11,198 nt of DNA from Cytophagaceae bacterium. GTDB lineage: Bacteria > Bacteroidota > Bacteroidia > Cytophagales > Spirosomataceae. The position numbers were made by a program, and so were the translations under genes. The stretch is from NCBI GenBank assembly GCA_947471105.1, contig CANIYB010000050.1:1-11198 (forward strand). The letters run 5' to 3'. Positions 4,924-11,198 of this stretch are shown in pieces. The notes below the pieces were generated by a model. That model was not told where the DNA came from, did not search any database, and worked only from the letters and a program-made list of their open reading frames with translations. The stretch's first letter is position 1. Each line of letters begins with the position of its first letter.

Positions 4924-4944
4924 AAACATATACGTAATCATTTT

Positions 4945-5412
4945 ATGCAAAAATTAGACTCATTAAACCAAGTAGCTCAATTCCACCAGACATTTGGAGC
5001 ACCTATATTAGCAGAACCTACCATTCCTTCCCCTGAAAGATGCGGATTGAGGGTTAGTTTGTTGGCCGAAGAATTAGATGAATTAAAAGAAGCTATTGCG
5101 GCAAATGACCTGGTTGAAATTGCGGATGCGCTGTGTGATTTACAATATGTACTGTCAGGGGCGGTTTTAGAATTTGGATTGGGCGAAAAGTTTGTCGACT
5201 TATTTAATGAAGTGCAGCGTTCTAATATGTCTAAGGCATGTCAAAGTCTAGAAGAAGCTGAATACACCGTCAAATTTTACCAGGATAAAGATGGGACAGA
5301 AGCTGAGATAAAAGAAGAACATGGAGTTTGGAAAGTATTCAGAAAGTCGGACAACAAAGTTTTAAAATCAATTAATTATTCTCCAGCGGATTTAGTATCC
5401 ATTTTAAAATGA
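4945..5412 (+). CDS. All-alpha NTP pyrophosphohydrolase (MazG / PRA-PH-like)
   Basis: A 155-residue cytoplasmic enzyme of the all-alpha NTP-PPase superfamily, which hydrolyses nucleoside triphosphates to monophosphate and pyrophosphate; members often remove abnormal (d)NTPs. The metal-binding pattern is visible: EExxE at 42-46 (EELDE) and ExxD at 58-61 (EIAD), with a further Asp65 in LCDLQY. The helical catalytic core covers about 1-100; the last 50 residues form a small tail (VKFYQDKDGTEAEI...WKVFRKSDNKVL). True substrate is unknown; it is not a full two-domain MazG, nor HisE, as no histidine-pathway gene is nearby. It is first in an operon, and its TGA overlaps the ATG of the response regulator by 4 bp (ATGA), so the two are translationally coupled. 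Confidence 0.87.
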   Translation: MQKLDSLNQVAQFHQTFGAPILAEPTIPSPERCGLRVSLLAEELDELKEAIAANDLVEIADALCDLQYVLSGAVLEFGLGEKFVDLFNEVQRSNMSKACQSLEEAEYTVKFYQDKDGTEAEIKEEHGVWKVFRKSDNKVLKSINYSPADLVSILK

Positions 5413-6089
5413 TCAAAATCTTATTGATTGAAGACGAGCCAAAGACTGTTCAATCCTTAAAGCAAGGGCTGGAAGAAAATAATTATGACGTTTCCATCGC
5501 GTATGATGGCCATATTGGCAAACAATTGGCGCTGGCTCACACATACCAACTCATTGTTTCAGACATCATTATACCAGGGATTAATGGATTGGATTTATGT
5601 AGAGAACTTAGAAGTCTAGGGATTCAAACGCCCATTTTGATGTTAACGGCCTTAAGCACGACGGATGATAAATTGAATGGTTTTGAAGCGGGTGCAGATG
5701 ATTATTTACCTAAACCTTTTGACTTTAAGGAATTTTTAGCCCGAGTAAAAGCTTTAATTAAAAGGTCTAATCAAACGATATTAGATGCGCAGGTCTTAAA
5801 ATTTGCCGACCTAGAAATGGACTTAAACAGTTCTTTAGTGAGTCGTGCTGGACAAATGATCAATTTAACTTCCAAGGAATTTCAGCTATTAGAATACTTC
5901 TTGAGAAACCAAGAAAAAGTGATCTCAAAGGCTGAAATTGCTGAAAATATTTGGGAAGTAGAAGATGAAAATAGTTCAAATTTGATCGAAGTATATGTTA
6001 ATTATTTACGTAAGAAAGTCGATAAAGGATTTTCTACTAAGTTGATACACACTCAATTTGGCATGGGGTATATTTTACGACAAGAATAA
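5409..6089 (+). CDS. OmpR/PhoB-family response regulator
   Basis: A 226-residue transcription factor. The receiver domain (1-118) has acidic residues Glu8/Asp9, phospho-acceptor Asp52 (LIVSDIIIPG), Thr80 and Lys102 (LPKPF). The C-terminal winged helix (about 128-224) carries typical OmpR features, including LTSKEFQLLEYFLRN and the wing ending GMGYIL. The set is complete, so it should be phosphorylated by the adjacent kinase and then bind DNA, probably as a dimer. It starts inside the end of the pyrophosphohydrolase gene (ATGA overlap) and the kinase follows 3 nt after its stop. The target and signal are not visible; the sequence resembles CusR/ArlR-type regulators in general form only. Confidence 0.96.
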   Translation: MIKILLIEDEPKTVQSLKQGLEENNYDVSIAYDGHIGKQLALAHTYQLIVSDIIIPGINGLDLCRELRSLGIQTPILMLTALSTTDDKLNGFEAGADDYLPKPFDFKEFLARVKALIKRSNQTILDAQVLKFADLEMDLNSSLVSRAGQMINLTSKEFQLLEYFLRNQEKVISKAEIAENIWEVEDENSSNLIEVYVNYLRKKVDKGFSTKLIHTQFGMGYILRQE

Positions 6090-6092
6090 AAG

Positions 6093-7463
6093 ATGCAGAT
6101 ACGGTCTCGACTAACTTATCAGTTTACTTATCTAGTTTCAGCGATCTTATTCGTGTCATATTTCATTATTTATGTATTTACTCAGCAGAATTATAAAGAT
6201 AAATTTTACAGCCGACTGCAACAAAAAGCCAATACTGCGGCTGAATTGTTAGTAAATGTAAACCAAGTAGACTCCAAACTTTTTCGTATAATCAATCGGG
6301 CCAATCGGGATATCCTATACAAGGAAAACATCATGGCCTACGATACCTGCAACGAACGAATTTATCGGTCCAACGATACGATCAATTTTCATATCGATGT
6401 GGACCGAGTAAAAGAAGTCTTTAAAAAGAAAGAAGTCCGTTTTGAAGTCGATGAATTAGAAGTTCTTGGCACTGTTTTTGTAACACCAGAAGGCCAAATA
6501 GTAGTGTTTGCGGGCGCTGAGGACCAATACTCAGCAGAAAATGCCAAAGATTTAAAAAACATTTTAATTGCCCTTTTCTTATTATTCGTCTTTATCGTCG
6601 TAATATCAGGTTGGTTTTTTGCAGGAAGGGCCATTAAACCTATTTCAGAAGTAATTAAGCAGGTAGACCAATTATCTCCCAAAAGATTGGAACAAAGGCT
6701 AAATACAGCAGATTCTGAAGATGAAATAGGGAAGATGGTGACTACCATTAATCGATTATTAGAGCGGATTGAAAATGCATTCAAATTGCAAAAAACCTTC
6801 ATCGCTAATGTGTCCCATGAGTTGAAAAACCCATTGACGAAAATTTCATCCCAATTAGAAGTTAGCCTTTTAAATGAACGCAAAATTGAAGATTATAAGC
6901 AAACAATTGCCTCAGTCTTAGAAGATACGCAAGACCTTGCGGCCATTACTGAAAGCCTATTAGAACTCAATAAAATAAGCATATCAGATTATCAAGCCAG
7001 TTTTTCAATCCTTCGGATAGATGAAATCATGTGGGAATCCCGTAGCTTAACTCAAAAGTTAAATGCAGCTTATAAAGTAATCATCGACACACAATTCATG
7101 CCCGATAACGAGGAATTACTGCACATTAAAGGAGACGAAAAATTGATTCTCACGGCTTTAAAAAACCTAATTGAAAATGGCTGCAAATTTAGTACAAATA
7201 AACAGGCACATGTAAGCCTTCAAATCGTAGACCAAAGCATTGAAATCAAAATAAAAAATGAAGGAAAAGGGATTCCTGAAGCAGATATTCCCTATATATT
7301 CCAACCCTTTTTTAGAGCCGAAAATACGGCAGCATCTAAAGGTTATGGCATTGGGCTTTCTTTAGTCGAGCGGATTGTCAGCTTACATCTAGGATCTATT
7401 TCCGTTCAATCAGAACAAAATGGCTGGACTGAATTTACCGTCAAATTTCCAATCGCTTCTTAG
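6093..7463 (+). CDS. Membrane sensor histidine kinase (HAMP-HisKA-HATPase)
   Basis: A 456-residue inner-membrane sensor kinase. Transmembrane helix 1 is at about 12-30 and helix 2 at about 156-176, enclosing a periplasmic sensor region of about 125 residues with no recognised fold. HAMP (about 177-230) is followed by the H-box FIANVSHELKNPLTK with phospho-accepting His242. The ATPase domain has the N-box LKNLIENGCKFS (about 356-367), the G1 box NEGKGIP (389-395), the F-box FQPFFRAE and the G2 box KGYGIGLSLVERI (416-428). The usual Asp of the G1 DxGxG is Asn389 here, a substitution that also occurs in active kinases. It pairs with the response regulator 3 nt upstream. The signal is unknown. 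No terminator follows closely; the first is at 7737-7767. Confidence 0.95.
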   Translation: MQIRSRLTYQFTYLVSAILFVSYFIIYVFTQQNYKDKFYSRLQQKANTAAELLVNVNQVDSKLFRIINRANRDILYKENIMAYDTCNERIYRSNDTINFHIDVDRVKEVFKKKEVRFEVDELEVLGTVFVTPEGQIVVFAGAEDQYSAENAKDLKNILIALFLLFVFIVVISGWFFAGRAIKPISEVIKQVDQLSPKRLEQRLNTADSEDEIGKMVTTINRLLERIENAFKLQKTFIANVSHELKNPLTKISSQLEVSLLNERKIEDYKQTIASVLEDTQDLAAITESLLELNKISISDYQASFSILRIDEIMWESRSLTQKLNAAYKVIIDTQFMPDNEELLHIKGDEKLILTALKNLIENGCKFSTNKQAHVSLQIVDQSIEIKIKNEGKGIPEADIPYIFQPFFRAENTAASKGYGIGLSLVERIVSLHLGSISVQSEQNGWTEFTVKFPIAS

Positions 7464-7736
7464 TATTAAAAATCATCCATGGAAATAACTCAATATTTTA
7501 AGACGTAATATATCAACTACAATGATCATATGCTCTTAATAATCCAACGTGTTAAATCACATCACAATAAGCTTATTGAGACCAAAAATATCCTCCTATT
7601 GATTTATATCGTATTTGTTTTATAATTTATATTATGTTAAATAAGATATTTACATACACCCCTATGATCGCTGCATTCCTATAACTGATGAACTTATATT
7701 ACACATAATATATAATTTCATATTTAACATGAAACC
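7464..7736. other. AT-rich intergenic region after the kinase gene
   Basis: About 273 nt with no convincing gene, RNA or paired promoter. A 14-bp palindrome (CAATAAGCTTATTG, 7565-7578) and an isolated minus-strand TATTTTTG -7-like element near 7583-7590, without a -33 partner, are the only patterns seen. It may simply be the shared 3' region of two converging genes. Confidence 0.5.
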
Positions 7737-7767
7737 AAAAAAGGCCGACAATCTTGTCGGCCTTTTT
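7737..7767. terminator. Bidirectional Rho-independent terminator
   Basis: GGCCGACA (7743-7750) pairs perfectly with TGTCGGCC (7755-7762) around a 4-nt loop, and flanking A-run (7737-7742) and T-run (7763-7767) supply U-tracts on both strands. It lies 21 nt past the stop of the minus-strand TPR gene and also closes the plus-strand kinase operon. Confidence 0.93.
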
Positions 7768-7788
7768 AATAATAACAAAATGAGCTTA

Positions 7789-9231
7789 TTAATTTAACTC
7801 AGCTAATTTAGCATCAAGCTTCAAAGCCTTGTAAATCTGCTTCAAAACCTCTTTTAAATCATCTTCCTTTTTATTTTTAAATGCTTTCTCAAAATATGGC
7901 AATGCTTGCTCGTATTTAGCAGAAACGGAAGCTTCAACCGCCTTCCCTTCTTTTTTATAGGTTTCCATATCCATATTATCCACTTTCTTCTTAATTTCTA
8001 CCCCTTCATTGTAATAATAAGCACCCAATTGGTATAAAGCATCATAGTAATTCTCATCAGCCTCTAATGCCTTTGTATAGTACATCGGTAAATCTTTACG
8101 ATAATCAGCAATTTTAGCATTCAATTCGGCTAATTTGGCATTATTAGCAGCCACATCCCCTACTTCCGATTCAGCTTTAGATAAATCAGCCTTAATATCA
8201 TTTAAAGCGGTATTATATTCAACTAACGTAGATTCCAACTTAGTAATCTGAGCTTTTATTGGTCCCTGTTTGGCTGGAGGAGTCGCTTTTAATTTAGCTT
8301 TTGTACGCTTTAATTCATCTGAAAACAAGTCCACTTGGTCTTTTTGTGCCGCTACTTTACGCTTAGCATCATTTACCTTAAACGTTTTTTCTTGAATTTT
8401 ACGAGCTTCTTCATTGACCCCTGAAACCTTATTCTCAAACAATAAACCTAAATTTAACCAGGACATGGCATCTTTAGGATCCTTATCTAAAGTAGCCTTC
8501 AACTGAGTAATGGCTTGATCAATTCGATTAAAAGAAATCAACATGTTGAATTTCTCATTTTTCAAATCCTTGTTATTCGGGTAAATAGCCATCGCTTGGT
8601 CTATGATAGCTAACGATTTATCTTCTTCTTTAGCTACCTTATAAATTTGCGATAAGCCATACATGATCGCCATATCTTTTCCACCGATTTTCAAATAATG
8701 CTCATAAGCAACTTTTGCTTCTGCGTCTTTTTGACATAATTGCGCTACAACACCTGTATACATCGCTGATGTTGTATCATTAGGAGAAATTTCTGCAGCC
8801 TTACTCATGTATTTATAAGAACTTGCATAATTCTTCCCTTGGTATTTTATAACTCCCATATTCATTAAAGCACCATATGCCTTTTCACGGCCGGTCAACA
8901 AAACCTCTGCTTCCTTTGCAGTAGCACCTTTTTTACCATCTTTGGTATCCAATTTAACCGCCTCAGCAATGTATTCCAACGCCTTAAATGAAGCATCCGC
9001 ATCCTTTAATGCTACCGTTGAATCCGGAAATGATGCCAAATCCAAATAAGCTACTGCCCTCTCTAACCATGGTTTTGGTTTAGTTGGAGTTTTCTTTACC
9101 GCTTCGTCTGTCTTTTTAACAGCATCTAAAATGGCTTTTTTTTGCGCTTCGACCAAAGCCTTATCCACCTGGGCGAAAGTCGAGCCTGCAGCCATAGCCA
9201 CAGTAAACAGGGTTAAAACTAATTTTTTCAT
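7789..9231 (-). CDS. Secreted TPR / coiled-coil protein downstream of gyrA
   Basis: A 480-residue protein of unknown function. A Sec signal peptide (1-20; KK at the N-terminus, hydrophobic core, likely cleavage TFA|Q) has no lipobox Cys, so the protein should be periplasmic or exported. TPR-like helical repeats cover about 52-95 and 118-265 (for example MNMGVIKYQGKNYASSYKYM, and SWLNLGLLFENK at 257-268) and again about 384-412 and 438-472. A Lys/Ala/Glu-rich, probably coiled-coil segment at about 275-378 is inserted between the two TPR blocks. TPR arrays usually mediate protein contacts. It starts only 16 nt after the gyrA terminator T-run and no own promoter is visible, so it probably depends on readthrough from gyrA. 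I recall TPR genes after gyrA in other Bacteroidota, but could not check this. Confidence 0.85.
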   Translation of the reverse strand: MKKLVLTLFTVAMAAGSTFAQVDKALVEAQKKAILDAVKKTDEAVKKTPTKPKPWLERAVAYLDLASFPDSTVALKDADASFKALEYIAEAVKLDTKDGKKGATAKEAEVLLTGREKAYGALMNMGVIKYQGKNYASSYKYMSKAAEISPNDTTSAMYTGVVAQLCQKDAEAKVAYEHYLKIGGKDMAIMYGLSQIYKVAKEEDKSLAIIDQAMAIYPNNKDLKNEKFNMLISFNRIDQAITQLKATLDKDPKDAMSWLNLGLLFENKVSGVNEEARKIQEKTFKVNDAKRKVAAQKDQVDLFSDELKRTKAKLKATPPAKQGPIKAQITKLESTLVEYNTALNDIKADLSKAESEVGDVAANNAKLAELNAKIADYRKDLPMYYTKALEADENYYDALYQLGAYYYNEGVEIKKKVDNMDMETYKKEGKAVEASVSAKYEQALPYFEKAFKNKKEDDLKEVLKQIYKALKLDAKLAELN

Positions 9232-9247
9232 TGTTTTTGTTTATATT

Positions 9248-9277
9248 AAAAAAAATAGCCCGAAATAAATTTCGGGC
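9248..9277 (-). terminator. Rho-independent terminator (or attenuator) between gyrA and the TPR gene
   Basis: GCCCGAAAT (9258-9266) and ATTTCGGGC (9269-9277) are perfect 9-bp arms; a realistic stem is GCCCGAA/TTCGGGC. On the minus strand the hairpin is followed by a T-rich tract (A-run 9248-9255 on the plus strand). It lies 10 nt past the gyrA stop and 16 nt before the TPR start codon. Confidence 0.85.
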
Positions 9278-9287
9278 CGATAAAAAT

Positions 9288-11198
9288 TTACTCTTCTGTT
9301 AAATCATCTACTTGATCACCATCCGCAGATTGACCTTCGCTATCTTCTGTTGACGCATCAGCATTTCCTTCCGTCGACTCAGCTCCTTCAGAAATTACCT
9401 CTACTCCTTCTGCAATTTCAGTACCTTCTACAATCTCCCCCTCTTCAGGCTCAGGTTCTTTTTCAATTTTAGTTACAGACGAAATCTCATCCGACTCATT
9501 TTTCAGACGAATCAACTTCACTCCTTGCGTATTTCTACCCATGACACGAAGTTCAGCGACTGATGAACGAATTAAAATACCCGCTTTGGTAATGATCATC
9601 AAATCATCATTATCATCCACTTCTTTGATCGCTACCAATGCACCCGTTTTCTCGGTGATATTAAGCGCTTTCACACCCTTTCCTCCCCTATTGGTCAATC
9701 GATAGTCATCTACCTCTGAACGCTTACCAAAACCTTTTTCAGATACCACTAATAACTGTTGGACCGCAGGATCTGATACACAAACCATCCCTATTACCTT
9801 TTCGGTTGGTTTTTTCTCATCAATCCAAATCCCTTTTACACCCGCAGCCGTACGTCCCATAGGTCTCACCCGAGTTTCCTCAAAACGAACCGAACGACCA
9901 GTATTAGTCGCTATCACAATCTGATTATTGCCATTCGTTAACGCCACATCTAATAAACGGTCTCCTTCACGAATCGTGATGGCATTAATTCCGTTTTGAC
10001 GTGGTCTAGAGTAAGCTTCAAGCGAAGTTTTCTTAATTGTTCCATCTTGCGTACACATCACAATGAAATTATTATCGATGTAATCTGGATCCGTTATGGA
10101 TGTAACATTAATGACAGCCCTTATCGAATCACCATTCTCAATATTCATCATATTTTGAATCGGTCTACCCTTGGAAACTTTTGAACCTTCTGGCACCGCA
10201 TAAACACGTAACCAGAAACATTTTCCACGCTCAGTGAAAAACAATAACCAATTATGCATCGTTGCCGAGAACAAATGTTCCGTATAATCATCATCTTTCG
10301 TAGCCACCGCACGTGAACCTACTCCACCCCTAGTTTGAGAACGATATTCTGTGATGGCAGTACGCTTAATATAGCCTTGAGCAGACACTGTGATCAACAT
10401 CTCATCATCGGCAATCATATCTTCCACCGAAAATTCTTCGTCTGTCATATTGATTTGCGTTCTACGCTCATCGCCATAACGAGTTTTCATGTCGGTCAAT
10501 TCATCCTTAATGATTTGCAATTGACGCTCTGGCTTTGCCAAAATATCTTCCAAATCATCAATCAATTTCATGATTTCAGCAAATTCATTCATGATTTTCT
10601 CACGCTCCATTCCTGTTAAGCGTTGTAAACGCATCTCAAGAATAGCCTTCGATTGAATTTCAGATAAATTGAATGTTGACATTAAGCCATCCTGCGCCGC
10701 TGAAGGATCTTTAGACTCACGAATCAACTTAATAACCGCATCTAAATTGTCTAAAGCAATAATAAAGCCTTCCAAAACGTGTGCACGTTTTCTAGCTTCA
10801 CGTAAATCAAATTGCGTCCGACGAATAATGACCTCATTTCGATGCTCAACAAAATGATGTATTAAATCCTTAAGATTTAACATCATTGGCCTTCCTTTAA
10901 CCAAGGCTACATTGTTGACACTGAAGGATGACTGAAGCGCCGAGTGCTTATATAAATTATTTAAAACTACATTAGCCACCGCATCCCGCTTCAAATCAAA
11001 AACAATCCGCATTCCCTGACGATCAGATTCATCACGTATCTCGGATATTCCATCGATACGCTTGTCATTCACCAAGTCAGCACACTGCTTAATTAAATTA
11101 GCCTTATTGACCATATAAGGAATCTCAGATACAATGATCTGCTCCTTACCTGATTTAGATGTATCAAAAGTTGCATTTCCCCTCACGACAATTCTGCC
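9288..11198 (-). CDS. gyrA: DNA gyrase subunit A (partial, N-terminus missing)
   Basis: The last 636 codons of GyrA; the frame is open to the window edge (GRIVV precedes RGNATF), so the catalytic Tyr and quinolone-resistance region lie outside. GyrA with GyrB introduces negative supercoils using ATP. The visible part starts in the breakage-reunion domain (EQIIVSEIPYMVNKANLI, RDESDRQGMRIV, NNLYKHSALQSSF), followed by the long coiled-coil segment. The C-terminal DNA-wrapping pinwheel begins near position 10403 (ITVSAQGYIKRT). Its GyrA-box reads QTRGGVG instead of the usual QRRGGKG; I recall a similar variant in other Bacteroidota. Further blades carry GRTAAGVKG, NRGGKGVK and GRNTQGVKL. A 57-residue acidic tail (22 Asp/Glu) ends the protein. 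The GyrA-type box and multiple blade motifs favour GyrA over ParC. Confidence 0.97.
   Translation of the reverse strand, partial: GRIVVRGNATFDTSKSGKEQIIVSEIPYMVNKANLIKQCADLVNDKRIDGISEIRDESDRQGMRIVFDLKRDAVANVVLNNLYKHSALQSSFSVNNVALVKGRPMMLNLKDLIHHFVEHRNEVIIRRTQFDLREARKRAHVLEGFIIALDNLDAVIKLIRESKDPSAAQDGLMSTFNLSEIQSKAILEMRLQRLTGMEREKIMNEFAEIMKLIDDLEDILAKPERQLQIIKDELTDMKTRYGDERRTQINMTDEEFSVEDMIADDEMLITVSAQGYIKRTAITEYRSQTRGGVGSRAVATKDDDYTEHLFSATMHNWLLFFTERGKCFWLRVYAVPEGSKVSKGRPIQNMMNIENGDSIRAVINVTSITDPDYIDNNFIVMCTQDGTIKKTSLEAYSRPRQNGINAITIREGDRLLDVALTNGNNQIVIATNTGRSVRFEETRVRPMGRTAAGVKGIWIDEKKPTEKVIGMVCVSDPAVQQLLVVSEKGFGKRSEVDDYRLTNRGGKGVKALNITEKTGALVAIKEVDDNDDLMIITKAGILIRSSVAELRVMGRNTQGVKLIRLKNESDEISSVTKIEKEPEPEEGEIVEGTEIAEGVEVISEGAESTEGNADASTEDSEGQSADGDQVDDLTEE

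Larger units (their letters stand above)
4595..4944. other. oriC: Putative chromosomal replication origin (oriC)
   Basis: A 350-nt non-coding stretch with a dense cluster of DnaA boxes. Perfect TTATCCACA occurs at 4674-4682, 4744-4752 and 4766-4774 on the plus strand and at 4781-4789 on the minus strand. ATATCCACA (4685-4693) and TTGTGCACA (4695-4703) are variants. A 9-mer is expected by chance far less than once in this window, and I see no other perfect copy. AT-rich DNA to the right (4794-4870, 4905-4944) could be the unwinding element; no clear DnaA-trio or 13-mer array was recognised. dnaA is not in the window, which is compatible with Bacteroidota, where the origin often lies away from dnaA. 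A non-origin DnaA-titration cluster is the main alternative. Confidence 0.8.

Noticed and set aside
7565..7578. 14-bp palindrome CAATAAGCTTATTG
   Set aside because: About one 14-bp palindrome is expected by chance in a window this size, and it sits by no promoter or repeat partner.
9996..10857. Three open frames antisense to gyrA
   Set aside because: They have no start context, no domain similarity, and lie inside a strongly conserved gene.
9288..11198. ParC (topoisomerase IV subunit A) instead of GyrA
   Set aside because: The C-terminal domain keeps a GyrA-box-like QTRGGVG and multiple full wrapping blades, and the sequence matches Bacteroidota GyrA throughout.

Overview
The window looks like a stretch of an AT-rich Bacteroidota chromosome, most likely of the Cytophagales/Cytophagia type. 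The phylum call rests on three things. The promoters match the phylum's house-keeping pattern (TTG, about 20 nt, TAnnTTTG). Shine-Dalgarno sequences are almost absent. GyrA, TrmB, DapD and the XRE regulator have Bacteroidota-like sequence features. Placement below phylum is a guess. I see no tRNA, rRNA, CRISPR array, insertion sequence or prophage.

Layout, left to right. (1) The last codons of folC overlap the GTG start of trmB by one base (TAGTG), so the two form one operon. (2) gap (GAPDH) faces trmB, with a clear promoter and a terminator that overlaps the trmB stop codon. (3) A 505-nt intergenic region separates gap from dapD and holds a candidate promoter, a possible 16-codon lysine-rich reading frame, several hairpins and a 14-bp palindrome. 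(4) dapD (lysine/peptidoglycan precursor synthesis) ends in a strong terminator whose T-tract touches the ATG of cvfB (S1-domain RNA-binding protein). (5) A small XRE-family regulator has a textbook promoter overlapped by a 9-bp inverted repeat, a candidate autoregulatory operator. (6) The 350-nt non-coding stretch 4595-4944 carries four perfect TTATCCACA DnaA boxes plus two variants, flanked by AT-rich DNA. This is a strong candidate for the chromosomal replication origin (oriC). (7) An all-alpha NTP pyrophosphohydrolase, an OmpR-type response regulator and a membrane histidine kinase form a tight operon (4-bp overlap, then 3-nt gap). (8) A 325-nt gap leads to a bidirectional terminator. (9) On the minus strand, a secreted TPR/coiled-coil protein lies downstream of gyrA, which lacks its N-terminus because it runs off the window.

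Most genes are conserved housekeeping functions: tRNA modification, glycolysis, lysine/cell-wall synthesis and DNA topology. The most interesting part is 4.0-5.4 kb, where a small DNA-binding protein, a likely oriC, and a nucleotide-cleansing enzyme translationally coupled to a two-component system sit side by side. Whether they work together is inference; the sequence shows only the arrangement, the DnaA boxes and the putative operator.
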